A DNA stretch of 64,000 nucleotides from CAWIUB01 sp963839175 (GTDB taxonomy: Bacteria > Actinomycetota > Actinomycetes > Mycobacteriales > Jatrophihabitantaceae). The notes below the pieces were generated by a model. It was given only the letters and a program-made list of their open reading frames with translations, was not told the origin of the DNA and did not search any database. The stretch spans positions 1 to 64,000 of the forward strand of contig CAWIUB010000003.1 of NCBI GenBank assembly GCA_963839175.1. The letters run 5' to 3'. Shown piece by piece: positions 27,464 through 36,431 of the stretch (position 1 is the first letter of the stretch; the number at the start of each line of letters is the position of its first letter). Both the position numbers and the translations under genes were made by a program.

Positions 27464-28027
27464 ATGCTGATCTACTCGATGAGCGTCTCGGTGGACGGCT
27501 TTATCGCCGACCGCGCGGGCGCGTTCGGGTGGACGGTCCCGAACGAGGAGCAGTTTCGTTTCCACATCGCGCAGACACGCGAGCTCGGCGGCTATCTGTG
27601 CGGCCGCAGGCTTTACCAGACCATGCTGGTGTGGGAGACGGATCCGTCGATGCGCGACAACGAGCTCGGGGACGCGTTCGCCGACGTCTGGTGCGCTATC
27701 CCGAAGGTCGTCTTCAGCCGCACGCTCGACAGCGTTCAGGGCAACGCCCGGCTCGCCGGGGCGTCGGTGGCCGAGGAGGCCGCTGCGGCGCTCGACGCGA
27801 CCGACAAGGACGTCTCGATCGGCGGCGCCGGCCTGGCCGCGGCAGCCATCGAGCTCGGCCTGGTCGACGAGCTGCGCATGTTCCGCAATCCGGTCGTCGT
27901 CGGTGGCGGCACGCCGTTCCTGCCGCCGGTCACCGAAGACGTTCCGTTGGACCTGGTCGAGACCAGGACGTTCGGCTCGCGCGTGATCTACGAGCGCTAC
28001 GGGCGCGCCCGCGATGAGTCGGACTGA
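27464..28027 (+). CDS. Dihydrofolate-reductase-like (RibD C-terminal) protein
   Basis: An intact 187-residue protein. MLIYSMSVSVDGFIADRAGA is the typical N-terminus (S-x-D-G-x-I-A). ELGGYLCGRRLYQTM, IPKVVFSRTL, DVSIGGAGLAAAAIELGLVD and FRNPVVVGGGTPFL follow in the order of the RibD_C/DHFR-like domain (PF01872). Such stand-alone actinobacterial proteins bind NADPH, but the substrate is usually unknown. ATG 27464 is chosen because the family motif begins at once. Its last 14 bases overlap the start of a SRPBCC gene, suggesting an operon. Confidence 0.88.
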   Translation: MLIYSMSVSVDGFIADRAGAFGWTVPNEEQFRFHIAQTRELGGYLCGRRLYQTMLVWETDPSMRDNELGDAFADVWCAIPKVVFSRTLDSVQGNARLAGASVAEEAAAALDATDKDVSIGGAGLAAAAIELGLVDELRMFRNPVVVGGGTPFLPPVTEDVPLDLVETRTFGSRVIYERYGRARDESD

Positions 28028-28379
28028 CACCGCCGTCCGAGTCATCAGCGCCTCGCCGGACCGGGTATTCGCCGCGCTGACCGCCTCCGACGCGCTTGCC
28101 GTGTGGCTACCGCCCGACGGATGACCGGCCGGTTCGAGCGCTTCGATGCGCGTCCCGACTGGTCCTGCCGACTGGTCCTGGCGTACGCGGACGCGTCGGC
28201 CGCGCGGGACGTCCGCCGTCGACTCCGACGTGGTCGACGCCATTGGGAGGTCACCCGTCGACGCCCGATCACGCGTCGACATCAGGGCCGACGATGTGCC
28301 CGACGGGATCAACGCTGCAGATCACGCGGCGCGATTGTCGTCCTCGCTGGACAATCCCGCCGCTTCCGTTGAACGCTGA
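28014..28379 (+). pseudogene. SRPBCC/AHSA1-family protein, frameshifted
   Basis: ATG 28014 gives MSRTDTAVRVISASPDRVFA and LTASDALAVWLPPDG, then a TGA caused by a one-base slip. The next frame reads MTGRFERFDARPDWSCRLVL and AYADASAARDV, and a third frame supplies VDSDVV ... VDIRADDVPDGINAADHAAR, then LSSSLDNPAASVER. These are the helix-grip blocks and closing helix of AHSA1-like START proteins. About 120 residues if repaired. It overlaps the upstream RibD-like gene. Ligand unknown. Confidence 0.7.
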
Positions 28380-28530
28380 GCGCAGGCTTCCTCGCAGCAC
28401 GGTGCTCGTCGCCACGGCGACCATCCGTGTCGTAGCGACGGAGGGTCAGATATACGGTCGCCAACTGCAGCAAGCAGGCGACCACACGGACCCGCATAGG
28501 GATCATCATCTGGGCGGTCGGTGACGTCGG

Positions 28531-29085
28531 CTATGGCCGTCGTCCGAACCAGTCGAGCAGCCGACTCTGCGGTGAAGCGTCGGGAGGCAGCGTGCCGCTC
28601 GGACCTGCGCCATACGCCCCGAAGGCGAGCATGTCGTCCAAGTGCGGCTCGACCACCTTCAATAGACCGACAACAATTCGCGGATCAACGGTCTCGTCGA
28701 GCCGCGCGGCACGGAGGAGGTCCCACGCGTGGACCACCAGGTCAACGAGACGGAACCGCAAGTAGGCAGCGGCGGGAATGTTGCCGTTCGGGCCCGCAAC
28801 GGGCTGCCCGGGCGGCGTCGCGGCGAACGCCTGTGCTTGGCGTCGTGCTGACTCAACCACGGCAGCGACTGGATCATCCCCGAGCTGATCACCTGTGAGC
28901 ATGGTCCGAGCCTCATCGCGATCAACGCCCGCCAGCAGCAGCGCAGTGAAGCGGTTCCCAACCACAACGTGCTCAATCAACTCGCGTACCGAGACCTCCG
29001 ACGGCGTCGGCCGCTCCCATGAGTCCGCTGGCAGTTGACGTACGACCCGTTCGAACTCCGCCGACGCTGCGTCGATCAACTCCAC
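28531..29085 (-). CDS. TIGR03086-type metal-binding (DinB/mycothiol-enzyme-like) protein
   Basis: 184 residues, all-helical. VSVRELIEHVVVGNRFTALL carries the first metal histidine (x-x-x-H-V-V), and YLRFRLVDLVVHAWDLLRAA has the 'V-H-A-W-D-L' block with the second histidine. HLDDMLAFGAYGAG and SRLLDWFGRRP close it (D-x-x-L-x-x-x-G-R-x-P end). This is the DinB-like four-helix fold shared with mycothiol-dependent maleylpyruvate isomerase; TIGR03086 members are mostly uncharacterised. Full length, no signal peptide. It is transcribed alone, with a 24-bp palindrome upstream. Confidence 0.8.
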   Translation of the reverse strand: MELIDAASAEFERVVRQLPADSWERPTPSEVSVRELIEHVVVGNRFTALLLAGVDRDEARTMLTGDQLGDDPVAAVVESARRQAQAFAATPPGQPVAGPNGNIPAAAYLRFRLVDLVVHAWDLLRAARLDETVDPRIVVGLLKVVEPHLDDMLAFGAYGAGPSGTLPPDASPQSRLLDWFGRRP

Positions 29086-29219
29086 GTTCCGCAGGCTAGC
29101 GCCGCGAGCCAGGTGACCGAGAGGCCATCAACCCGGCCCGTCCGGCTCACCGCCGGGCAGACCACCCGCCCGCGTGCACCCGAGAGGAGTTCGGCCGGTT
29201 CTGCGCCACGAGCCGTCGT

Positions 29220-29243
29220 CCCGCAAGGGGATCCCCTTGCGGG
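29220..29243. promoter_or_regulatory. Perfect 24-bp palindrome
   Basis: CCCGCAAGGGGA followed directly by its exact complement, no spacer. It lies in the 352-base gap between the glutamine-synthetase-like gene end (29438) and the DinB-like gene start (29085), both on the minus strand. It could be the GS terminator or an operator for the DinB-like gene. The rest of the gap holds nothing recognisable. Confidence 0.55.
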
Positions 29244-29437
29244 CATGCGGACCGTGGTCGATCAAGCGCGCAGAACACCGAACACGATGTCGGGCCCTGC
29301 ACCTCCGCCGACGGCGCGTAATCGGCGATCGCACGAGTCTGCGCGGTGACGGCACGTGACTGCGGGGCGGGGTCTGCGCACGCCGGTTGTACGGCGGAGT
29401 TCGGAGTCTTCTTTGGGCCGGACCTGGTTAGGTGCGC

Positions 29438-30808
29438 TCAGTATTGCCAGCGTGCGGCGGTGACGACGTCTTCCGGGGTCGCGTCGGCAAACCGGGCGAC
29501 TTCGGCGCGGCGTAGGTCGACGATGGTGGCGGTGAGGGGTTCGCCGAGCGCTGTTGGTAGCACGTCGTCGGCCTCGAAGGCGTCGGTGGCGGCTTGCAGG
29601 GTGGCGGGCAGTCGGGTGATGCCTCGCTGGGCCTGGATGTCGGTGGGGATCGAGGCGGGGTCGACGTTCACGGGTTCGGGCAATGTGGCGGCGGCGGCGA
29701 TGCCGGCAAGGCCGGTATGGATGAGCCCGGCAGCCACGAGGTAGGGATTGGCGGCCTGGTCGAGCGCTTTGACCTCGAGGTTGGCGGCGCCGGGATTGCC
29801 GGGCGAGCCGGTGATCAGGCGCAGTGCTGCCTCGCGGTTCTCCAGTCCCCACACCTGGAACGGCCCGGCCCAGTGACTCGGGATGAGTCGCAGGTAGCTG
29901 GCGGGCGAGGGCGCGCCTACCGCGAGCAGGGCGGGTAGGTGGGCGAGCACGCCGGCGGTGAATGCCTCGGCCTCGGCGCTCATCCCGTACCGGCCGGTTC
30001 CGCTGCTGAAGAGGTTGACATCATCGCGCCAGATCGACAGGTGCAGGTGCCCGCCGTTGCCGACACCGTCGGCCAGGACCTTCGGCGAGAACGATGCGCG
30101 CAGCCCGTACCGGATGCTCAGGGCGCGGATCGTTTCGCGTACGAGGACGAAGGTGTCGGCAGCCGCGACGGGATCCTCGGCGGCGACCGAGATTTCGTAT
30201 TGGGCGCTGCCGTATTCGGGATGGATCTGGTCGACCGGCACGCCTTGCCGGTCGAGTGCGATCAGCAGATCACGCAGGTAGTCCGACCGTTCGATCAATC
30301 TGGTGTACCCGTAGGCCGGCCCGAGCGCGGCGGGTGTGAAGTCGTGTTCGGTGGCAGACAGCGTCCATTCGATCTCGAAGGCCATCCGCGCCGTGTACCC
30401 GGCTTCGGCGAGGGCGGCAACGGCCGCCTGAGCGGTGCTGCGCTGATCTTGCGGGTGGACGACGCCGTCCTGCTGGTAGCGGACCGCCGGCGCCCATGCC
30501 CAGCCAGGCTGTTCGGCGAGCACGATGACGCGGGTGAGGTCGGGGTGCAGCCTCAGGTCGCCGACCGGTCCGCCGGCGTATCGGCCGGCCACGATCGAGT
30601 CATCGGGGAGGAACGCGTCGAAGACAGGAGATGCGCCGATGCCCCAGGCGGCGGCGTACTCCAAGCGCTGTATCGGCACCGCCTTGACCCGGGTGACACC
30701 GCTGTTGTCGACCCATGTGGTGGCGAGTGCGACCACACCGCGCTCTGCGAGATCGTCTCGCACCTGCCGTGCGAGGTCGGCCTGCCGTTCCCGCTCGTCC
30801 TGATCCAC
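29438..30808 (-). CDS. Glutamine-synthetase-family enzyme (FluG/GlnA-like)
   Basis: From GTG 30808 (AGGAG five bases upstream), about 456 residues. N-terminal beta-grasp part VATTWVDNSG-like (VVALATTWVDNSGVTRVKAV). Active-site blocks follow: AFEIEWTLSATEHDF, DQIHPEYGSAQYEISVAAED (E-x-G-x-x-Q-x-E), NGGHLHLSIW (G-H-x-H), LRLIPSHWAGPFQVWGLENR (N-R-x-x-x-L-R) and ANLEVKALDQAANPYLVAAG. This suits the GS-I-like branch acting on amines/polyamines or forming the C-half of FluG, not core ammonia assimilation. It is divergent from a PLP enzyme and an amidohydrolase; the start codons are only about 10 bases apart. Confidence 0.85.
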   Translation of the reverse strand: MDQDERERQADLARQVRDDLAERGVVALATTWVDNSGVTRVKAVPIQRLEYAAAWGIGASPVFDAFLPDDSIVAGRYAGGPVGDLRLHPDLTRVIVLAEQPGWAWAPAVRYQQDGVVHPQDQRSTAQAAVAALAEAGYTARMAFEIEWTLSATEHDFTPAALGPAYGYTRLIERSDYLRDLLIALDRQGVPVDQIHPEYGSAQYEISVAAEDPVAAADTFVLVRETIRALSIRYGLRASFSPKVLADGVGNGGHLHLSIWRDDVNLFSSGTGRYGMSAEAEAFTAGVLAHLPALLAVGAPSPASYLRLIPSHWAGPFQVWGLENREAALRLITGSPGNPGAANLEVKALDQAANPYLVAAGLIHTGLAGIAAAATLPEPVNVDPASIPTDIQAQRGITRLPATLQAATDAFEADDVLPTALGEPLTATIVDLRRAEVARFADATPEDVVTAARWQY

Positions 30809-30818
30809 CGGCACTCCT

Positions 30819-32025
30819 ATGGCGTGGCAACCTGTGCGTGTGTCTGAGTTTCCCAGCGTCGGCCGTCCGGCGCGCGCCGCGGAGTTCATGCCGCGCACCC
30901 GCCCGGTCGTACCGCCGATCCACCATTCGGTCACGTACTTCCTCGACGACCAGGCCTACAAGGACATTCAGCACGGCGGGCTGGTCGAGCACTGGTACGG
31001 CCGCTTCCGCAACCCGACCGTCGACCTGGTTGCCCGCGAGGTCGCCGACCTCGAGGGTGGCGATGCGGCGATCATGAGTTCGTCCGGCATGGGCGCGATC
31101 GCGACAACACTCCTGACCCTGCTGCGTGCAGGCGACCGTGTGGTCGCGGCGCGTCAGGTGTACGGCGACACGCACGACCTACTGGCACGGGATCTGCCCA
31201 CGTGGGGCATCGACGTGCGCCGGGTCGACGCCGTGGATCTCGAGAGCTGGCGCCGGGAGATCACGGGCGGGGCCACCCGGGTCGTCTACGCCGAGACGCT
31301 GTCTAACCCGCAACTCGAGCTGGCGGACGTGCCTGCGTTGGCCGAGCTGGCTCACGCCGCCGGTGCCCGGCTCGTCATCGACAACACGTTCGCCACGCCG
31401 TATGTGGTGCAGCCGCTGCGCCTTGGCGCCGACGTCGTGGTGCATTCGGCGACGAAGTTTCTCAACGGTCACTCCGATGCGATCGCCGGCGCTGTCGTCG
31501 ACCGACGCAGGATTCATCACCGAGGTTCAGCGGCGGGTCATCACGCTGGGCACGAGCCTGGGCCCCTACGAGGCGTACCTGGTCTGGCGCGGGCTGCAGA
31601 CCTTCGACGTGCGCATGGCCCGCCAGACCGCGACGGCGCAGGCGCTGGCGGCCGCGCTCGGCACACGCGACGACATCCTGGCGGTGGGCCACCCGTCGCT
31701 GCCCGACTACTCGCGCGCCGACGTTGCTGCCCGCCTGCTGCGTCCCGGCTGCGGCGGCGGCGCCATGCTGACCATCACCGTCGACGGCGGGGACCAGCGG
31801 GCACACCACGTCGTGCGCACCCTGCAGATCGGCTGCGAGGCCACCAGCCTGGGCGGGGTGGAGACACTGGTCAGCACACCGTTCAACTCCTCGCACTTCT
31901 CGCTCTCCCCGGAAGAACGCCGCGCGGCACGCATCGACGACGGGCTGATCCGCATCTCCTGCGGACTCGAGCCGGCCGACGCGCTGATCGCCGACTTCGT
32001 GCGCGCGCTGGAGCTGACCCAGTGA
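30819..32025 (+). pseudogene. Cys/Met-metabolism PLP-dependent enzyme (cystathionine gamma-synthase/lyase-like), one frameshift
   Basis: Frame one: RPVVPPIHHSVTYFLDDQAY, HWYGRFRNPTVDLVAREVAD, IMSSSGMGAIATTLLTLL, YAETLSNPQLELADVPALAE, ARLVIDNTFATPYVVQPLRL and VVHSATKFLNGHSDAIAGAV (the S-x-T-K lysine that carries PLP). A one-base slip near 31500 leads to FITEVQRRVITLGTSLGPYE and then FSLSPEERRAARIDDGLIRI, SCGLE and the stop at 32023-32025. All catalytic residues of fold-type I trans-sulfuration enzymes are present. The start may be 30819 or a GTG a few codons on. The stop overlaps the next start (GTGA). The substrate is inferred to be linked to the neighbouring amidohydrolase and GS-like enzyme, not shown. 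Confidence 0.8.
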
Positions 32026-33149
32026 ACGGGCTGCTCGACGGCGTCCCGCTCGTCGACCATCACTGCCACGGCATCGTGCGCGACGTGCTGGACCGGCCAC
32101 AGTTCGAGGCGCTGCTCACCGAGGCCGAAGGCCCCGGGCGACTGCACCCGTCGCTGTTCGACACCCAGGCCGGATTCGGCGTGCGCGCGATCTGCGCACC
32201 ACTGCTCGACCTGCCCCACTTCGCCACGCCCGACGCGTACCTGACCCGGCGCGCCGAGCTCGGTGCCGACGAGGTGACACGCCGCATGCTCGCGGCTACC
32301 GGGATCGCCGACTACCTCGTCGACACCGGTTTCCTGCCCGACCGGGTGACCGCTCCGGGCGAGCTGGCCGCCTACACACACGCGTCGGGGCACGAGGTCG
32401 CGCGCCTCGAGGCGATCGCCGAGCAGCTCATCGCGACAACCGACGCGGCATCATTCGCTGACTCCGTCCGCGAGGCTTTGCAGGCACGCGCCGCCGCGGC
32501 CGTGGCATTCAAATCGGTGGCGGCCTACCGCGTCGGTCTCGATCTCGACCCCAGCCGGCCCACCGAAGCGGAGGTGAGCCTCGCCGCCGCGAACTGGCTC
32601 GCCGCGATCAACCCGGGCGGCACGCCCCGGCTCGTCGACCCAACACTGATCAGATTCCTCATCTGGACCGCACTCGAGCTCGACCGGCCGCTGCAGTTCC
32701 ACGTCGGCTACGGCGATCCCGACCTCGATCTACACCGCTGCGACCCACTGCTGCTCACCCCGCTGCTGCGGGCCACTGCACACTTAGGCATCCCAGTCAT
32801 GCTCCTGCACAACTACCCGTTCCACCGCTCGGCCGGCTACCTGGCACAGGTCTTCGACCACGTCTTCGTCGACGTCGGCCTCGCGCTGCACAACCTCGGC
32901 ACCCAAGCGGACCGCCTCTTGGCTGAACTGCTCGAACTGGCACCATTCGCATCGGTGCTGTTCTCCAGCGACGCCTTCGGGCTGGCCGAGCTATATGCCC
33001 TGAACACGACGCTGTTCCGGCACGCGATGACGGGCTTCCTCGACAACGGCATCTCCCGCGAGTTCTGGCCGCCCGCGGAAGCCGAGCGCATCGCCGACAT
33101 GATCGCCGCCGCCAACGCCCGCCGCGCCTATCGCCTCAACAACCCATGA
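32022..33149 (+). CDS. Amidohydrolase-family enzyme (FluG N-half-like)
   Basis: 375 residues from GTG 32022, overlapping the PLP gene stop. PLVDHHCHGIVRD is the H-x-H metal pair. AAAVAFKSVAAYRVGL supplies the lysine-containing strand. LDRPLQFHVGYGDPDLDLHR has the third histidine. VMLLHNYPFHRSAGYLAQVF has the fourth, and VLFSSDAFGLAELY carries the conserved aspartate. It matches the amidohydrolase_2/TIM-barrel group fused to glutamine synthetase in fungal and plant FluG/NodGS. Here the two halves are separate divergent genes, which supports a shared pathway. Confidence 0.85.
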   Translation: MNGLLDGVPLVDHHCHGIVRDVLDRPQFEALLTEAEGPGRLHPSLFDTQAGFGVRAICAPLLDLPHFATPDAYLTRRAELGADEVTRRMLAATGIADYLVDTGFLPDRVTAPGELAAYTHASGHEVARLEAIAEQLIATTDAASFADSVREALQARAAAAVAFKSVAAYRVGLDLDPSRPTEAEVSLAAANWLAAINPGGTPRLVDPTLIRFLIWTALELDRPLQFHVGYGDPDLDLHRCDPLLLTPLLRATAHLGIPVMLLHNYPFHRSAGYLAQVFDHVFVDVGLALHNLGTQADRLLAELLELAPFASVLFSSDAFGLAELYALNTTLFRHAMTGFLDNGISREFWPPAEAERIADMIAAANARRAYRLNNP

Positions 33150-33235
33150 CCACCATCGACTCCTACCCCGCCGCACGGTAGACACCGCGGACGGCCGCAC
33201 ATAACCACGAACACAGACCGAGCATCACCATGCGA

Positions 33236-33255
33236 CGCCAAATACGTATTCGGCG
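33236..33255. terminator. Palindromic site between convergent genes
   Basis: CGCCAAATACGTATTCGGCG is self-complementary except for one mismatched pair. It lies between the amidohydrolase end (33149) and the convergent SEC-C gene end (33347), the place for a two-way terminator. Confidence 0.45.
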
Positions 33256-33346
33256 CTCGCGGTAATTCGAGTGATCACCTTGCGTGTTCGCGTTGTCCGC
33301 TGAGGTCACGCGAGTCCTACGGTCGTGGTGGGTCATCCGGTCTTGG

Positions 33347-34303
33347 TCAGCGGCCGGGGCGCCCGCAGCACTTCTTGTACTTGACGGCGCTGTCGCACCA
33401 GCACGGCGCGTTGCGGCCCGGTGGCCAGGCGAGCAGGTTGCCGAGGCCTGCCTGCTCGGCCAGGTAGCCCCGGCGCGTCGCAGCGTCCTCGATCGAGCCG
33501 CCGGTGCGCTCGGCGTAGTCGTGCAGCGCGTCGACCCGCGCGTGGACCAACACGATCTTGGCCGGCCCGCGCAGTACCGTGTCGCGCAACTGCGATTCCA
33601 GGCGGGCGCGGTACTGCTCGTGGCTCGTCGCCTCGTCGAGCAGGTGCGGCCAGCGCTGCTTCGCGACCGCGAAGTCTCGCTCGGGCCAGGTGAGGATCCG
33701 GATGGCTTTCGCAGCGCCGATGCGCGGGTCGGCCCACGCCTCGTCCGTCGACGGGAAGGCCGCGTCGCCCGCGAGCGACCGACGAGCCGGCGGCTCCCAG
33801 AGGCCGTCCTGCAGGTCGTCCGGTGCGTAGCCCAGACGCACGCGCAGCTCATGGCGCTGCCACAAGACGCCGTAGGCCGGCGACATCCAGCCGAACTCGC
33901 CCCGCGCCGCGGCGCACTGCTCGTCGGTAAATCGCGACGCCGCCATCGTGAACCAGCGCAGCGCGACCTGCTCATCACCACGCTCGGCGAGCAGCTCGGC
34001 TGCCATCGCGTACGCATCGGGGCCGTGCTCGCGCTGGCGGGAGTCCTTGATCGCGTCCAGCTCAGCCATGGCGAGATCCGCGCGGCCCGCGTCGAAGTGG
34101 ATCTCGGCGAGCTGCACCCGCGCCATCGATCCGTCGAATCCGCCCGCGGCCGTCAGCGTGCGCAGCCAACCCAGGGCGGCCTGGTCGTCGCCCGCCTGGC
34201 GCAGCTCGTCCACGATCTCGAAGACGATCTCGGCCCTCTCGTCCGGGTAGCTGTCCAGTTCCTCGATGAGCGCCGGGACCCGCCCGGCCGTCGTCGCCGT
34301 CAT
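33347..34303 (-). CDS. SEC-C-motif protein with helical repeats
   Basis: From ATG 34303 (MTATTAGRVPALIEELDSYP), 318 residues. A tetratricopeptide-like N-terminal half (AEIVFEIVDELRQAGDDQAA, ARVQLAEIHFDAGRADLAMA, AYAMAAELLAERGDEQVALR) is followed by a middle helical part. The extreme C-terminus NAPCWCDSAVKYKKCCGRP is a full SEC-C zinc motif (C-x-C-x8-C-C) like the tail of SecA. Such proteins are soluble adaptors of unknown role. The frame is open further upstream to 34867 but that part shows no protein character. Bases 34304-34760 hold no gene. Confidence 0.85.
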   Translation of the reverse strand: MTATTAGRVPALIEELDSYPDERAEIVFEIVDELRQAGDDQAALGWLRTLTAAGGFDGSMARVQLAEIHFDAGRADLAMAELDAIKDSRQREHGPDAYAMAAELLAERGDEQVALRWFTMAASRFTDEQCAAARGEFGWMSPAYGVLWQRHELRVRLGYAPDDLQDGLWEPPARRSLAGDAAFPSTDEAWADPRIGAAKAIRILTWPERDFAVAKQRWPHLLDEATSHEQYRARLESQLRDTVLRGPAKIVLVHARVDALHDYAERTGGSIEDAATRRGYLAEQAGLGNLLAWPPGRNAPCWCDSAVKYKKCCGRPGR

Positions 34304-34760
34304 ACGGCCATGCTCGCGGCGGCGAATCATCATCGCATGCATCTCGCTCGGCGCGTCCTGGTACCGGACACCGACGCGGGCCATCCGTCGTCGCGCCCGT
34401 CGGCCACTTGATCCGAAGCAGGAGGCGACGCGCCGAAAGCTGCGATGGACGGCATCGGCTTGGAACGGCGCGACCAGCGACCCGAAGGCCGACACATCAT
34501 CGACTCGGCAGAGACCCCCGGGGCTCGGAACATAACCACGCCACCGGCCATCCTCTGGACCGCCGAACGACGCGCTGGATTCGGCGATCATGTTGATCTT
34601 CGGTGTAAGCCAGACCGCGGAGCTGCTGACGGAAGGTAACCGGTTGGAGATCGCGCGCCGTACCGTCGATCGGCGCGACGCACGCCGGAACCGCGCGAGC
34701 ACAGATGAATCTGTCAGATTGGCCGGCGACGACTGCGTAGGCCGGTCACGATCGCGGTTG

Positions 34761-35516
34761 TTAGGGACGAGGATCGAGGTCACTGAGGCTGCATAGAGGC
34801 ACCGCGATCCACCCCTCCGTCCGAGCAGCTTCGCGGTCCTCCTCGCTCGGGCGTGAGACCCAGCCATCTTTCATTGCTGCCCTGGCATTCACCGCCGCGA
34901 CCACAGCGTCGAATGCGTCGTCCGAGGTCATGCACTGGGACCGCACATCCGGATCCACGTTGAGCCAATCGGCGCGATCGAAGAACTCGGCGGCCAGCCG
35001 TCTCAAGGACGCCTGCTTGGCGTTGCCTTTGTATCCCCGAGGATCGAAGCCCCAGCACTTCAGCGCCGCCGCCGGATATACCTCAAGGAGGCGGCCAGCG
35101 CCCGAGCGGTCGTCGGCGCCGACACCTACGCCTAGCGCGGCCAGCAGTCCAGCCGCGCGCATCGCCGCCCGGCCGATCCGATCAGTGGAAACGCTCAGCG
35201 GATTGGGCCCACCCGCCGAGCGGACCGCAAGGTCGGTGCGGCGATATGCGAGCTGCTCCCTGGCCGCGATGTCCTCCCCCTCGCCGGCCCGGATCTCTCC
35301 GCGCTGATGACGAGCCACGAAATCTACGAAGTCGCGCGGCCAGCCCAGCGGGCAGCCGACGCCGACCTTGGATGCCGTCGGTGCGAGGTCGACGATCGAG
35401 GCATCGGTAGCGCCCGGATGCAGTCCGGTGACGGTGGCACCTGATTGATCCCAACTGATAACAGCGGCCACCGTCTTGGCGGGTTGGGCTGATAGATCGA
35501 CTCCGATCGTGAGCAT
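34761..35516 (-). CDS. DUF429-domain protein
   Basis: MLTIGVDLSAQPAKTVAAVI at the start (an RNase-H-like first strand with Asp), VGVGCPLGWPRDFVDFVARH, AYRRTDLAVRSAGGPNPLSV ('Y-R-x-T-D' block), RLLEVYPAAALKCWGFDPRG (E-V-Y-P motif) and MTSDDAFDAVVAAVNARAAM (D-x-x-D-A motif). These are the conserved blocks of DUF429 (PF04250), probably an RNase-H-fold nuclease-like domain, about 250 residues as expected. The ATG at 35516 is preferred over 35534 because the domain starts at once. Transcribed alone. Confidence 0.85.
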   Translation of the reverse strand: MLTIGVDLSAQPAKTVAAVISWDQSGATVTGLHPGATDASIVDLAPTASKVGVGCPLGWPRDFVDFVARHQRGEIRAGEGEDIAAREQLAYRRTDLAVRSAGGPNPLSVSTDRIGRAAMRAAGLLAALGVGVGADDRSGAGRLLEVYPAAALKCWGFDPRGYKGNAKQASLRRLAAEFFDRADWLNVDPDVRSQCMTSDDAFDAVVAAVNARAAMKDGWVSRPSEEDREAARTEGWIAVPLCSLSDLDPRP

Positions 35517-35779
35517 GCAACGAACGTAGGTCACCGGCCATATCGACGTGACCCACTCGCGCGTGTGAACCGCTCCGGACCCGTCGATCTGGACGGCTTC
35601 AGGCGGCTAGTGAACCAAGCCCCGAACAGCTGACGATCGACCGTACGGCGCGTGCGTCGTGACGGCGTGACAACGCGATCGCCGGACGCCGAGGCATAGT
35701 CGAGGTCGAGCATGCCGTGGCCGTTCGGCTGGCGCGACAGCGCAACGAGCGACCCGCCGAAAGGTCAGGAGGCGCGGAA

Positions 35780-36121
35780 GTGGCCCGGATCGTCATCGAA
35801 GTCATCATCCTGTGCCTGATCCTGGGGGCAGTTGCCTCACTCTCTCGCCGCTGGAGTGGCCAGCGCGGGTCGCGACACCCGTCGCCTGCGATTGCCAATG
35901 CGCCGACCGAGGCGTTGTGGCGGGCGATGCATGTCGGCAACGAGAAGAACCAGACGGAGGTGCTCGTCGTCTTGCAGGTCCCGGGCGGGACCGACGTGTG
36001 GGATCAACGCACCTGCACGGTCATCGAGAATCAAGATCCCGAGTACGACAAGCGGCTCTACAACGCGATGGAAGACGCCAGGTCCCGAGCCGCTCTGCTC
36101 AACAGCATGCGCGACACGTGA
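35780..36121 (+). CDS. Single-pass membrane hypothetical protein
   Basis: GTG 35780 has AGGAGG seven bases upstream, which decides the start against a longer open frame from 35717. The 113-residue product begins VARIVIEVIILCLILGAVAS (one membrane helix), then SRRWSGQRGS and a soluble C-terminal domain with NQTEVLVVLQVPGGTDVWDQ and TCTVIENQDPEYDKRLYNAM. No family recognised. The following 310 bases to 36431 hold no gene, but an IS6-like end (GGCTCTGTTGCATT) lies at 36401. Confidence 0.55.
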   Translation: MARIVIEVIILCLILGAVASLSRRWSGQRGSRHPSPAIANAPTEALWRAMHVGNEKNQTEVLVVLQVPGGTDVWDQRTCTVIENQDPEYDKRLYNAMEDARSRAALLNSMRDT

Positions 36122-36400
36122 CAGTCACGTAGTTGCAGGATCACGGGCTCGCGAGGGTCGACAGGTGCGGCGTTCACGTGGGCTCAGCAGGTGACGATGT
36201 GAGTGTCGACGGTGCCGTCCGCTTGAAGGTCGGTGTTCCGTGCGCCTGTGAGATAGAAGAGCCCGCGCTATCCGATCCGGTACGCGGGGTGCGCGTGATC
36301 TGAAGGCCATCACCGGGCCGGAATCGGAGATCGCGCGTCGGCGGCCGTGATGGGCCGTAGCTCCCGGCGGCGACCTCTATCGACGGCGACGAGCTGGCTG

Positions 36401-36414
36401 GGCTCTGTTGCATT
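36401..36414. repeat. Solo IS6-type inverted-repeat end
   Basis: GGCTCTGTTGCATT closely matches the terminal repeats of IS6/IS6100-type elements, but no transposase adjoins it. The nearest IS6 relic starts about 930 bases away at 37331. May be a deletion scar. Confidence 0.35.
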
Positions 36415-36431
36415 GGTGGCAGATGCGGGGG

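Noticed and set aside
32026..33149. Single 776-residue fusion of PLP enzyme and amidohydrolase (30819-33149)
   Set aside because: Arises only because the PLP gene slips frame at 31500; the proper PLP frame has its own stop at 32025 and the amidohydrolase its own GTG.
34304..34867. N-terminal extension of the SEC-C protein
   Set aside because: Low-complexity Arg/Ser text; the family-like helical part begins at ATG 34303.
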